A stretch of 64,000 bases of DNA from positions 1-64,000 of the forward strand of contig CAJNDS010000059.1 in assembly GCA_905221605.1 (NCBI GenBank), read 5' to 3'. This DNA is from Symbiodinium natans. Its lineage: Eukaryota > Sar > Dinophyceae > Suessiales > Symbiodiniaceae. Below are positions 30,801-40,899 of the stretch, piece by piece (the first letter of the stretch is position 1; every line of letters begins with the position of its first letter). The position numbers and the translations under genes were made by a program. The notes beneath the pieces are model-generated. The model searched no databases, was not told the DNA's origin, and was given only the letters and a program-made list of their open reading frames with translations.

Positions 30801-33800
30801 CGGGGCCTCCAAGGACTTCTGGTTCTCCACATCGTCGAGCCTTCGCGCTTCTTGCTACGGAGGAGAGGTGCCGTGGGCTTTTGGAAGGTTTCTCGGGCTT
30901 TGAGGGTCTAGGGCATAGGGAAATCCGAGTCCCCATTTTGTAGGGGGCTCGTCCCGTCTGCGATGAGTCGCAGGCGTGGGAAGGCCCATCAGCTCTGAGG
31001 GGATGTCGGCGGCCTGGACCAGCGCGTCCCTAAGACACAACCCAAAGTCGCAGGGACAAGCAAAGAAAGATCACAAATCCGATGCTCAGAACAACTGCAT
31101 TAGTCTGAGTGCAAAAGTGCAAAAGACGAGGCTTTTCATGTGAATCAGAAGGCACTAGAATTAAGAAGGTTCACCTTGAACTTCCTTGAACACCCCCCAC
31201 TCAAAACCCCAAAGGCGTTCGCTCTCTCTCTCTCTGCGTTGTGTCTGCCCTCCCCCCCGCTCGCCTCTGCCTCCTTGGGTGCCGAGGTCTTCGCGGCCTG
31301 CTTTTTGGGGCTCACTGTGTGCGTTGGGGCCGCTGTAAGGGTGTTAAGGGCTTTTGGGGGGGTTTTGGGAGTTTAGGGTCGGGGGCGAAGGGTTGAGGGT
31401 TTAGGGGCCTTCTGAAATTTGGTGATCAGACCTCGCCACAACTGGGGATCGTCTCAGCTGCACACCGTACGGTCGAAGAACTCGTCGTCACTCGCGTCGT
31501 CCCTCGTGTCGTAGAGGGCCTAGGCGTCTTTACACCTCCCCTCCCCCCTCTCCTCACCTAGAGACCCCAGAAGTCTGAGAGCTTCAGAAGAAAAAGGTGG
31601 CTTCGGGCTCACAAGGCTCCATCGGGCTTATTTAGGGCTTTTGTTGAGCTTAGGAACATTCGAGAGAGCCCCAAGAAGAACCCCCAACAGAGGGGGGCTC
31701 AGAGGCTTCGGGGCCCGTGCCGCGGTCCGCTTGCTGACGCGCTCGCTGAAGCCGGCCTGACTCTCTCTCGGAGATTCCTTTTCGCTCTCGCTGTCGCTCG
31801 TTGTTTCTTCTCTCTTCTTTGTGAGGGAAGATGATATAGGGAAACTAGTGGAACTGAGGCGCACCTTTCTTCTTGTGGGATTTATGAGAGGACTCATAAG
31901 TCAGGGGTCTCTTCTCACTCGAGCGGGATTGGGCGATTCTTCGGCTTCTGCTTCGCGGTCGTGCAGCAACTGAGCCAACAAACCCAATAAAGGTATGAAG
32001 TCATGAGGACATTCCTGCACATGCAATCTGCCCTAAACCCCATACCTGTAAACAATCTGGGCGCCAAGCACGCTTCATGCCCAGTGACACAAAGAGCGTG
32101 TCGGCCTCCGAGAACATTTGGAATGCCGCTGTTGTGGGGCTGTCTTCTTTAGTGAACATTCGAAGTACATTGTGTAAGCAATGAGAAGTATCGAACATAT
32201 ATACATACGTGCATACGCACATGCATGTATACATGTGCATTTGCATGTGTTCATATGCAATGTAGCTACCTGCTCTCATGCGTAGAGCATGGATATGCGC
32301 AAGAAACAAGATCCAGACTACCCAAAAAGCCCCTTACATCAGAATTGTACCTGAAAATTAGGGACCCTTAACATGATTTAAAGCATATCCCTTATTTAAG
32401 GGGTATTGGGCTCTCTGGGCAGACCCTCTGCTCGACCGGACCTGCGCCGCGAAGTCCTCCTCGCTCTTCTGGATCCTCAAGACTCGGAATCTTGGGTTGT
32501 TTTTGTTTGGGGGTAACCCACAGCACCCTCAAACCCCCAAAGCCCCCCAAAAAGCCCCCAAAAAGACCCCAAAAAGACCCCAAAGCCCAAAAGCCCCCCA
32601 AAACCCACGAAACCCCTAAACTGCTCTCTGCGGCTCCCGCCAGAGAAGGGCAGGCGCGAGATGTTCTCACCTGGCGGCTCCGGGGCCCTGACTTCTCCTC
32701 GAGCTTCTGAAGGCGCTCCATGTTCTGGGTGCCCATGCCGCTGTCCGGCAACTCCTGGGCTTGAGCCCTTGAAGGCTTTCAGGGTTTAGGGTTTAGGGTT
32801 TAGGCTTTAGGGTTTAGGGTTAGGAGGTTCAGGGTGAGGGAGTTTGGGAAGTTCCGGGTTTAGGAAACCCTGCTCGCGCATCATTCCCTAAACCCCCCCT
32901 CCCTCTGCAAGAGGGAAATCACCCAGGGCCGCCAGGGGGCGTCGATATCCAGGTTCGCCCGGGCCTTCTTCTGGGCTCTCTGGGCGGCCTGGTCCTCCCC
33001 AAAAACCAGTTGGGTTCAGGGTTTGGGTCTGAGGTCTTGGACGCCAACTTGTGTGTCGAAAGCTTGCTGGATGCGGATGGTGCGGGTGGAGTATCTTCCG
33101 CACTGTGCCCCCAAATTGAAGGCCAAGCTGTGGGCTCAAGACAAGCTCTGAACCCTGTGCCCTATTGTGCCCTCGTCCTCCTGGCGCTGCTTCTCCCTGC
33201 CGGTCATCCACAAGCATTTCTTCCCCATGTCACGCATCCCCGCACCCACACGCCTACACGCCTACACCGGCCTATCAAAACCCGCTTTCAGCGGCAGTCG
33301 GATTTGGAGGCTTTGGTATGCCGGGGGGAAGGCTTGGGGCTTGCACCCTTGCACCCCCTCTCGCAGCTCCGCGCCGGAACAAGTTGGCGATCTTGCGCTG
33401 CTTCTGCTCCAGCTTCTGCACCATGGCGTCCTCTTCTTGCGCGCCAAAAGGGACATGCGAGTCATTGGCCAAAGGTAGCCGTCTCACTTGTCACGAACCC
33501 TCCAGAAAGCGAATCCCCCCCCCAACATTCTCCGCCTGCTTCTGCGTCAGCTGAAGCTCCCGGACTTTCTCCAAGTCGAGCTTGCCGTTCGCCTCGGGAG
33601 GCTTTTGGTGGGGCCCACGGGCTCAAAGGTTCTTGGGGCCTTCGGGTGGGCTGCCGGATCAAAATAAAAATGAAAAAGGATCAAAAAAAAAATTACGCAG
33701 CCCAGGATCAAAAAATGAATAAAAAAGGATCAAAAAGAAAATAAACTTCGAACGTTCGAGTACTAAAACTCGATTTTTGGTACGTTTTCGGAACCCGATC

Positions 33801-34694
33801 GAGGACCCTCTCACACGAAACGCGTGTCGAGGCGCTAAACCTCGAGTTTTGGAAAGGTTTTCCGGGCACGATTGACGACCCTCCCTCTCACACGAAACGC
33901 ATCTCGAGGCGCCAAAACTCGAGTTTTGGGACGTTTTCGGAGCACGATCGACAACCCCCTCACACGAAACGCATCTCGAGGCGCTTAAACTCGAGTTTTG
34001 GTATGTTGCTCGCGACGCGATCGACCAATATATTATGCATCTCTATATTTATTTATTTATTTATATTCATGTTAATCTTCATATTCATATTAAGAGTAAT
34101 ATTAATAATAATATTACTATAAATATTCCTATTAATATTAATATTAATATTAATATTCATATTAAAATTCATATGAACATTGTATTCATATTAATATTAA
34201 CATAACATATCATGTACGATATAATACAATATATGATATTATCAAAGGAATATATAATATCATATTTTAAAAACATATTTAAGCATATGATATAGGATAC
34301 ATTATGAATAATATAATACAATAACATAGAATATAATACACTATAATGTAATATAATTTAATATAATAGTTTATGATATAATATCATATAATATAAACTA
34401 TTTCTTTTATAATACATAACATATAATATATAATATTTAATATTTAATGTCTAATGTCTATATATTATCTAACATATATATATACTGTATATAATAAGAT
34501 ATATATATATATAGATATAATACATGATATTTAATATCTAAGACCTAATTTTAAAATATATAATACATAATAATGGTAGTATATAATAAATAACATATAA
34601 AATATAGTATACAATATATAATATATCAGTAGTAGTAGTAGTAGTAGTAGTAATAATAATAATAATAGTTGTTGCTGTTGTTGTAGTAGTAGTG

Positions 34695-34773
<79 letters not shown>

Positions 34774-37700
34774 GAGCAGCAGCAGCAGTAGTCGTAATCG
34801 TAGTCGCAGGAGAAGTAGTAGTAGCAGTAGTAGTAGTAGTAGTTGTAGTAGTAGTAGTAGAAGACCCCCAGTTGCAAACACAATGCTCGCATCATGGGTC
34901 TCGAAAAGACGTATGCTTTGAAGCAAGCTTGCGCGATTTGAAAAAGCGGGGTCTGGGGGGGGGGCGCAGCCCCCCCCCGCCCCCCAACACGCAAACACAA
35001 TGCTCGCGTCATTAGTTTCGAAAAAAGACGCTTATTTTTCGAAGCAAGCTTGCGCGACTTAAAAAGCGGGGGGGTTGGGGGGGGGGCAGCCCCCCCCATT
35101 TGCAAACACAATCCTCGCATCATGGCTTTCGACACACGCGTATGCGTCGAAGCAAGCGGTTGCGACTTAAAAAAGAAGCCAAGAAGCCAAGAAGCCAAAA
35201 AGCTAAAAGCCGAGGAGAGCCAGGAAGCCAAGAAGCCAAGAAGGCAACAAGCCAAGAAGCCGGGAAGCCAAGAGTTCCACTCGGAAAACGTGCCAAAACT
35301 CAGGGTTTTAGCGCCTCGAGATGCGTGTCGTGTGAGGGGGTCGTCCATCGTGCTCTGAGAACGTACCAAAACTCGAGCTTTTGCGCCTCGAGACGCGTTT
35401 CGTGTGAGAGGGTCGTCGATCGCGGCCTTATTTTTTTTTGATCCTTTTTTATTTTCTTTTTGATCCTTTTTTATTTTCTTTTTGATCCTTTTTTATTTTT
35501 TTTTGGGATTTCGGGGGACTTCGGGGGGGGAGGGGGGTGAGGCGGGGGGACTGAAAGAGCCTTTTCAAAGAGCCTCCGGTACAGGACATTCACGAGACTC
35601 AAAATGGACAAAACGTGGGGAGAGCATGCGCACGGCCGAGCCGCGTCGAGCAGCTTCTTTGCGTCATCGTGCAGCTCCTGAAGATCAACTCTCGGCACAA
35701 GGGGCTCTAGCCGCGCCTGCGCACGTGCCTCTCAATCAATCGCATTGGTGCCACTAAGGGGTCCATCCCAGCGATACCCTTGGCCCCCCTGCAATTTGAG
35801 GGTGGAACAGCAGCATGCAATGTGCGATGAGCAAAGCCTGCGCAAGTGCGATCCGCTGTCCTGGCCTCTGTATTGGTTTCCACTGCATCCTCGCCCATGC
35901 CCCAATTCACCTGCAGGGCTAATTGGCGGAAGTGAAGCGTCGCTACCTCTGGTTGCTGGTTTACGCCTGTCTCTGCTACCCTTGCAGGCAGTTTTGAGGT
36001 GTGGGGTTTAGGCTTCAGCTTCAGGCTCTTAGGGGCTCAGGGGCTGTAATTCGCTGCAAGATGCTCTCAACCGATACCGATTCCACAGTCGCGGCCTGAT
36101 GAAGGCGCTCCCTGTCAGCAGCCTCCAACTCCTTCGAGCAAACGCTTGGGCACTTGGGACAACACTGACCTGAGGCCTGGATAGCTGAAGCCTGCCGATT
36201 AGGACTAGGTTCACCGATGCATGCCATGTCCATGAATGTCAAGCGCTCAAGACCTCAGGCAGTCACAAGGCGAGAAGTACCCTACGACGCAGGCAGGGGT
36301 GTAGGGCATGGTCCTTTTGCTTCTTCATCTTCTCTTCGGCCTCGCCAAGTAGCGGGACCAAGTACAGAAAAGAGGGCCTTTTCGTGCATGGGTCACCTAT
36401 CCGGTGTCTTTGAGGGGTTTAGGGTTTAGGGTCCCATGTTGCCCGAAATTAGAGAATCATCGGCCTCCTTGTGCTATTTAGGCGCCTAATTCACAAGTAG
36501 AAACACTGATACTGACTTATGCGAAAACTCCAAGGTTCTGTAAATTATGGAATGCTTCTGGGATACCCAAACACGGTACGGAGCACTCACACAGCACGCA
36601 GCGCGCAGCGACTAGTTGTAGTGGATCCTGAAGACCCCCCAGAGCCCAAAACCATAACCCCAAACCCCTAAACCCTAAGCTCCTAAACCCGACTGAGGCC
36701 GACTGCCCCGAAACCCGAAACCCGAAACCCTACGCCATACACCCTAAACCCTAAAACCTACACCCGAGTTGCGCCTTCGAGGCGTAAGCCTTCGCCACGG
36801 CCTCGCGTTGCGCCTTCGGCTCTGCTCTTCACGTTTTAGGGTTTAGGGTTTAGAGGGTTTAGGGTTTAGGGTTTCTCCCTGCCGCACTCAAAGTTCAGGT
36901 TTTCAGGATCTATAGACACCAAAAGGAGGGATCAACATCTAGAAATGTCTTGGGCGTCTTGCGGATGACCTTCTTTCAAAGACTGCGGTCGTTTAGAAGC
37001 GGGATTCTGCGACGTCAGGGCTTTCAGGGCGTGGCACCTCGAGGTGCATCCGCTTCTTCTTCGCGGCTTTTCGCCGCTCCAAATCCTCAAAAAAGCGCCC
37101 CGAAACACGTAGTGGGATGGAATCTATAGGGGGCTTTTACTTGGTTGTGAGTGAGTGGGTCAGTGGGCATTGAGTGAATGAGTGCGTGAGTGAGTGAGCG
37201 AGCATCGACCGAGGCGTCTCTGGCCGAAGACACCTGCAAGGCATAACAAAATGGCGACACCTGCAGCGCGAAGGCCTAAAGTGTCAGCCACAACAACACA
37301 ACGCAACGACAAACAACAACGGCGACGCGATGATGTGCTCGGTGAGCCGGCAAAAGGGCAAGACAGCTTGCCATCCTCGCGACAGCTTCGTTCAGTGCGG
37401 CTCCTCCCCCCGACGTCACCCTTCACGGTACTAAGCCAAGCAAGCACCGTCACCTCCGCTTAGGGCAGTGCGCCCGTTTAGTGCCTATAACTATAACGGC
37501 AAACACGGTTCTCCACAGATCCCTCTGCAGATACCAAGTGCCCACCCCGACCTGTGCGCACCGGGAGCTACTCACATCATCGCCTCATCCGCAGGCAATA
37601 TTCTGCCACCCCCTTCATCTCAGATGCCTCGATCCAATCCGAGATCCCAAACGCCGTCTAGAGTTTTATCACAGCACATCACAGCTATCTGTGCAAAGCG

Positions 37701-40700
37701 GTGCAACTCCGTGCAAGTCTCTGGTCCTGGAGCATCGCCTGCTCTCGTGCGGTGCGCTCCTGGTCGGGGGAGACAAACCAAAATGAATGGCGATTCGGGT
37801 TTAGGGTTTAGGGTGCAGCTGGGGTGATGTGCTAGGGGCACCCCTCATCTGCCGAAATGCCCGCGATGGCACAATGACTCCACCCTGCACTTCAGCGTTT
37901 CTGATCGGGGCCTTGGCCGCTTCTTCCCGGAAGGCGGTCAGGTCGATCTCGCCCTCCTCCTCCATGGCCTGGGAGGAAGAAAGTACCCGAAATGGGGGTT
38001 TCCGAAGTTACGGGTACCTTACTGGGGTCCTGATTATAAGGGAATCCTACTATTTGGGGGTCGAATGTAGTCCCCTATTTTCATAAACTCCCAAATTGCA
38101 CGACATGGGCTTGGAGCCGCAAGAACTCTCAGGCTTTGTAAGAGAGCATTCGAGCCTCCTCCGGCCCACAAAGCACGGCGAGGACATCCCGGGCCGAAGG
38201 CCTTCGCAAGGAGCTTTACCCGGCGTGGGTTCACTCGGACTGGACTGGGGATCTTTCTGCACGGGCGAACCTGAAACTTTGATACCCTGAAGACTGGATG
38301 AAAGCTCTCCCTCCCGGAAAACACAACCGCGAAACAGGATGCCGGCAAGACGGCGCCTGACCGCGTTGAACTTCAGCCTCGGGCGAAAAACTCGCGGGCG
38401 AAGCTCGCGAAACATGTCCCGATGTACGATACGCTTCGGAGGGTGGAAGGATTCAGGACTCAACAACTTGGGAGGCTTCGATGGGCAGCTGGCAGCATGC
38501 TCTCAAAGTCCCGGGCTCTCTTGTTTACAACTGAAATTCAAGTTGTCGTAGGAGGTTGTAGGTAAGCTGAAGCAAGCTAGTGGACACCCTTGTGGCGACA
38601 AGAGATCAGCTCGAAAGGCTAAGCTGGAGGCTGGCCTCCAACACGCATGGGCTCGAACTGCACAGAGCGGAGACTGATTACTCGTCATGTTTGTCACCTT
38701 CTCTTGTTTGGTTTTTTGTTTTGATTCTTGATTTTTTGATTGTTTTGGGGGGGCGGGGGATTGGAGGGCGGGGAGGGGGACTTTTTTCGGTTTCTGAGAT
38801 TCTGGCAGAAAGCAGCGTTACCCCAATTCTGGTACAAGGTTTCAAGGGTCCTGAATCCTTCGTCCTGCAAAAACCCCGAAATCCAATCGTAGGCCTTGAA
38901 AGGATCGAGCTGCTTGCCGTTCCTTGCGGGCTCCAGGTTCCAACAAACTTCAGACTGCTGATCCCGGTGATTATGGCAGAGTCCGGCACAGGTGGGTGTC
39001 TGCACTTAAGGTCCCAACTGGCGGCAAAAACCCAGAATATGCTCTTTAACAGGGCTCCTGGATTTTATTGGAGAAGGAGGATCTGTGACATGGCTTACAT
39101 AAGCAACGTACCTGCCCGAACATCTTCGGGCAGGTCTGCCGTCGGGATGCAGGATGGTTCCATGGGAGCTCTTGAGATCGTAGACGTAGATCTCCGGAGA
39201 TCCCTCCTTCCATCAGAGAGGTCGTCTGGGAGGCTTCATGTTGATTTCTCAGGAATGACACGAAGAAACAAGTGGGCCTTCTGCCGAAGCACAGGATTTC
39301 TACAAAAAGCTTCAGCAACAGTCCCCATTTTTCCCGAGCTCCTGAAGACGACACCCCCTCAAAAACCGGAACCAGTCAGGCGAGCGAGCTCCAGGTAAAG
39401 AAAGCTCATGTCGCCCCCCAGGGCCCAAATTTGGAGACACCAACAAAAAGAGGAGACACAAAAAGAAACGAAGCGCGCACTCGGCCGGTCCTTGCACTGC
39501 AGCACGCAGTGGTAGCGCGACGCCATCTTCTCCAGCCCCTCGAGGACCACGTCGCAGTTCTTCTCGCGGCCTCGGAAGATGGGCCGAAAGAAGCCCCTTG
39601 CTCAGCAAGAGCCCTCTTTTCCTACGTGCAGACTGTCAGTCTGAGCACAGAAACCTAGCCTGGGGACTAAATAAAAGAGAGGATGGTCAAAGATCTGAGG
39701 GCGGCGGCGGGGTGAGACAAAATTTGAAGCGGTCTAGTTTTAAACAATTTACTGCCTGTGAAGTGAGGAGGAATAAAGGTGCAAATATGGGGAGGGGAAG
39801 AACCAGAATGCGTACAGCAAACAGTGTATCTATGTGTCTGTCTTGCAGACCCAGGAGAACATGTTAGGTGCAGACGGGCATCTTGCCTCGACGTCGCAGC
39901 ACTGCGCCATACATTCGGTGACGAAACGTTCGGTGATGAAGATTTGATGTCGTACATTTTTGCAACGGTCGCCTGGTAGTGGTGCATCGCATCCACTGTC
40001 AGGCACATTCGGTGATGATCATTCGGTGATGAGCTTTCGATGATGTAGCTCGAGCTATATATTCAGCTGTTATGCGTTTTTGTGGCAAATATTCCCTGTC
40101 TTGTTTGAGCCTGTTGAATGATAAACTGGTGATGCTCGTTGCTATTGTCATCATAGTTTTCAGTCCTCAAGAAGCACAAAGAGAAGAAGCCCCTACTTGG
40201 CCACTACATCCCTGGCAAAAACACAACGCAAGCCCTCCCTCCCCCCGAGCTCCATTTTTTCAGCTCCTCAACACTTTTTGGGCCAGGGGGCCGATGAGGA
40301 AGGCGTCGTGCTCGCGCACGTCCAGGTCTACCCGGCGCTTGACCTGCACAGATCTGGAGAGGCCTGAAGAGAAAAGGGGGCTCCCCCTGCCAACCCGACT
40401 CAACCGCCTCAGGAATTCGATCTTCGGAAAGGATTCAGGGAAGTCCGAGTCGGCCCCCCCTTTTCGTGAGCACGTGAGCACGCCTCCCCGGCGACAATGA
40501 GGTCCAGCGACAGGGAGTCCTTGGCATTCTCCCTCTGAGGCCCACGCGTCTTAGCTTTTTCGAAAGGTGCACCTCTCCGCCTATAACATGGAACCACAAA
40601 GCTCCCCCCCCGGCCTTTCCTCTTCATTTCTTGGTAAGATTCTCTGATTCTCTCCTCTCTTTCATTGCTGGGTCGCCTCTCTCCCCGACTCGCAAGGTGC

Positions 40701-40777
40701 CGCTCTCACCTTCCTGCCGCAGGGCGTCCAAGCACGGCTTGCCGGCCCAGCTGGGCTTGGCATAGTTGAAGCCCGAC
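21756..40777 (-). CDS. Gene G1: multi-exon host gene (or genes), charged helical protein, minus strand
   Basis: A series of short open blocks on the minus strand with protein-like composition and GT/GC...AG borders, ending at TAA 21758-21756. Blocks are mostly 50-110 bases. Besides those listed separately, weaker ones lie near 23150-23230 (QTAEAAVKEAEATVLRSQQL), 23405-23482 (SKAEKATAKGEPKAKAAGSS), 28975-29045 (AETAGERMAQDRGDKLQRRA), 29468-29520, 29835-29880, 30365-30425 (VKVSQLKAEQAEGLSRGL), 30790-30855 (QEARRLDDVENQKSLEAPIS), 31705-31780, 32410-32480, 33033-33104, 33160-33240, 36776-36835 (AEPKAQREAVAKAYASKAQL), 37036-37095 (FFEDLERRKAAKKKRMHLEV) and 38800-38960 (LDPFKAYDWISGFLQDEGFR). The product is rich in Glu, Lys, Gln and Ala and probably coiled-coil. 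No family recognised. The 5' end was not found and the span may contain more than one gene. Introns carry satellites, a foldback element and TTTAGGG tracts. Confidence 0.5.
22636..22722. repeat. MITE-like foldback copy
   Basis: Begins GGGGGTTTCCGAA and ends TTGTCGCAAACCCCC, an imperfect terminal inverted repeat. The inner GTACC...GGGGGTCC...TACTATTTGGGGG is shared with the copies near 38.0 and 46.5 kb. Confidence 0.6.
22735..22900 (-). CDS. G1 exon with KAEA repeats
   Basis: The minus frame reads SCTLKVKAEAKAEAKAEAKA then KPAEEPEAQKSG. Four near-identical 12-bp units encode KAEA. Helical and highly charged. The plus frame reads the same repeat as a hydrophobic LGFR repeat and is less plausible. 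Confidence 0.45.
22913..23008. repeat. MITE-like foldback copy, opposite orientation
   Basis: Starts CTACGAAGATAGGGGACC and ends ATATTTCGGAG. The middle holds CAAATAGTAGGTTCCCTTAT, the reverse complement of the inner part of the other copies. Confidence 0.5.
23583..23665 (-). CDS. G1 exon
   Basis: The minus frame reads AGPASTAEVLARLTEKADRR. Amphipathic helix pattern. The flanks contain CCCTAAACCC-type intron sequence. Confidence 0.45.
24930..25028 (-). CDS. G1 exon
   Basis: The minus frame reads GEGLYRAKEQLLAAQAVNER then LVKFEALLRN. Strong helical, coiled-coil-like composition. The likely acceptor is AAG just above 25022. The frame can also run to a TGA near 24901. Confidence 0.5.
25236..28640. 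repeat. Satellite array, ~140-bp unit, about 24 copies
   Basis: Each unit contains TTCCCGTCGATTGACGCGAA, then ATGCCCGCCGATTCCTGTGA, then GCCTCAGGCAGCTCCCGGCT and a CTGATGCTCATGATGC block that occurs twice per unit. Central copies are nearly identical. The edges, especially 28290-28640, are truncated and diverged. The unit length is not a multiple of three and no long frame crosses the array, so it is non-coding. Several four-base deletions (loss of TTC with neighbours) recur in separate copies. Confidence 0.97.
28641..28960. other. Edge of satellite and possible minus-strand exon
   Basis: A minus frame near 28690-28830 reads LFWPLVLSHLFEVYAAMQLK followed by a Pro/Ser-rich run. It could be a G1 exon but has no clear splice borders. 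A CCCTAAGCCCTAAGC tract lies near 28890. Confidence 0.25.
29135..29230 (-). CDS. G1 exon
   Basis: The minus frame reads FVEDSLDAFMNATVAELRQA then AADCLRAAWDP. Protein-like, helical. A candidate acceptor (TTGAG) lies just above 29220. Confidence 0.5.
29722..29800. repeat. Telomere-like CCCTAAA tract (degenerate)
   Basis: CCCCAAACCC, CCCTAAACCC and CTCAACCC variants. It sits in a presumed G1 intron. Confidence 0.8.
30683..30740. repeat. Telomere-like TTTAGGG tract (degenerate)
   Basis: TTTAGGATTTAGGGTTTAGGG and relatives, interstitial. A C-run lies just upstream at about 30320-30337. Confidence 0.8.
30966..31029 (-). CDS. G1 exon
   Basis: Acceptor TGTCTTAG lies directly above 31029. The frame reads RDALVQAADIPSELMGLPTP. 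The lower border is uncertain and may be a GC donor, which is common in dinoflagellates. Confidence 0.5.
31919..31969 (-). CDS. G1 exon, 51 bp, both borders visible
   Basis: Acceptor TTGGCTCAG above 31969 and donor GTGAGA below 31919. In frame as LLHDREAEAEESPNPAR, exactly 17 codons. Confidence 0.6.
32046..32146 (-). CDS. G1 exon, 101 bp
   Basis: The frame reads TAAFQMFSEADTLFVSLGMK then RAWRPDCLQ. Donor GTATGG directly follows at 32045. Acceptor AAAG precedes 32146. Confidence 0.55.
32671..32754 (-). CDS. G1 exon, 84 bp, both borders visible
   Basis: Acceptor CAAGCCCAG above and donor GTGAGA below. Encodes ELPDSGMGTQNMERLQKLEE then KSGPRSRQ, 28 whole codons. Confidence 0.6.
32779..32845. 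repeat. Telomere-like TTTAGGG tract in G1 intron
   Basis: Consecutive GGGTTTAGGG units followed by degenerate ones, between two G1 exons. Confidence 0.85.
32923..32988 (-). CDS. G1 exon, 66 bp, both borders visible
   Basis: Acceptor GGACCAG above and donor GTGATT below. Encodes AAQRAQKKARANLDIDAPWR plus PW, 22 whole codons. Confidence 0.6.
33365..33452 (-). CDS. G1 exon
   Basis: Reads FGAQEEDAMVQKLEQKQRKI then ANLFRRGAARG. Coiled-coil-like. Borders approximate. Confidence 0.5.
33522..33605 (-). CDS. G1 exon
   Basis: Reads PPEANGKLDLEKVRELQLTQ then KQAENVG. Coiled-coil-like. The foldback element starts about 50 bases upstream, so that element sits in the preceding intron. Confidence 0.5.
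34025..34622. other. Extremely AT-rich island
   Basis: About 600 bases built mainly from ATATTA, TAATAT and ATATAT words, abruptly different from the GC-rich flanks. No gene. It lies inside the foldback element. Confidence 0.85.
34625..34862. repeat. GTA/TAG trinucleotide microsatellite
   Basis: A long run of GTA units with TAA, GTT, GCA and GTC variants. Frames give poly-Val, poly-Leu or poly-Tyr and are not genes. Confidence 0.95.
34868..35180. repeat. Three ~113-bp units with G/C-run hairpins
   Basis: Each unit begins GCAAACACAATGCTCGC, continues through a GAAGCAAGCTTGCGCGA-like block, and ends in a G-run followed by a C-run that would pair as a hairpin. The third unit lacks the last part. 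Confidence 0.8.
35634..35677 (-). CDS. G1 exon, 44 bp
   Basis: Acceptor TGATCTTCAG above. Reads ELHDDAKKLLDAAR. Donor GTGCGC below 35634. Confidence 0.5.
36040..36143 (-). CDS. G1 exon
   Basis: Reads CSKELEAADRERLHQAATVE then SVSVESILQRITAPEPL. Strongly protein-like. Borders approximate. Confidence 0.5.
36640..36876. repeat. Telomere-like tracts in both orientations
   Basis: A CCCTAAACCC-type tract (about 36640-36770) and a GGGTTTAGGG tract (about 36835-36876) flank a short exon-like block near 36776-36835, facing each other. Confidence 0.75.
37130..37205. repeat. GTGA-rich microsatellite
   Basis: GTGAGTGAGTG with degenerate variants. The following plus-strand frame (37194-37463) has no recognised motif. 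Confidence 0.6.
37884..37968 (-). CDS. G1 exon, 85 bp
   Basis: Acceptor CTTCCTCCCAG above 37968. Reads AMEEEGEIDLTAFREEAAKA then PIRNAEVQ. A donor-like GTGGAG lies below. Confidence 0.55.
37994..38092. repeat. MITE-like foldback copy
   Basis: Starts GGGGGTTTCCGAAG, ends TTTTCATAAACTCCC, and carries the GGGTACC...GGGGTCC...CTACTATTTGGGGGTC core. It lies next to a G1 exon. Confidence 0.65.
39486..39596 (-). CDS. G1 (or separate gene) exon
   Basis: Reads GFFRPIFRGREKNCDVVLEG then LEKMASRYHCVLQCKDRPSA. The most enzyme-like block in this region. The acceptor AG is at 39598-39597. Family not recognised. Confidence 0.55.
40276..40343 (-). CDS. G1 (or separate gene) exon, 68 bp, both borders visible
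   Basis: Acceptor CTGTGCAG above and donor GTGTTG below. Reads VKRRVDLDVREHDAFLIGPL then AQK. Confidence 0.6.
40485..40534 (-). CDS. G1 (or separate gene) exon
   Basis: Acceptor GCCTCAG above 40534. Reads RENAKDSLSLDLIVAGE. The lower border is possibly a GC donor. Confidence 0.5.
40710..40777 (-). CDS. G1 (or separate gene) exon, 68 bp, canonical borders
   Basis: Acceptor TTATTTTCAG above 40777 and donor GTGAGA below 40710. Reads SGFNYAKPSWAGKPCLDALR then QE. The cleanest splice pair in the region and a good anchor for the gene model. Confidence 0.65.
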
Positions 40778-40899
40778 CTGAAAATAAGAGAAAAGGGGTT
40801 ATTGAAGGGTTTGGGGCGGGCGAAGGGCATGGGGTGATTGCGGGGGGGGGCTCCCCATGAGCTCCACCTCCAGGGCTGTTCATCTATGCGACTTCACCG

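Larger units (their letters stand above)
33656..35515. mobile_element. Foldback-type element with long inverted subterminal repeats
   Basis: The left arm (33656-34020) has GGATCAAAAA/AATAAA units and then about three ~80-bp units containing CACACGAAACGC, CTCGAGGCGC and CTCGAGTTTTGG. The right arm (about 35285-35515) carries the same blocks in reverse-complement order: two of the ~80-bp units, then four TTTTTGATCC units. Between the arms are an AT-rich island, a GTA run and three ~113-bp units. No transposase frame is present, so it would be non-autonomous. Exact ends and a target duplication could not be fixed. Confidence 0.65.

Noticed and set aside
34025-34622. Inserted mitochondrial or plastid DNA
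   Set aside because: The AT-rich sequence consists of simple ATA/TAT words with no open frame or RNA-like segment.
34531-35369. Poly-Leu and poly-Tyr frames on the minus strand and a poly-Val frame on plus
   Set aside because: Translations of the GTA microsatellite, not proteins.
38580-39398. 272-codon plus-strand frame
   Set aside because: The minus strand shows better protein-like blocks (for example KQLDPFKAYDWISGF), and the plus frame passes through a low-complexity T/G-rich stretch.
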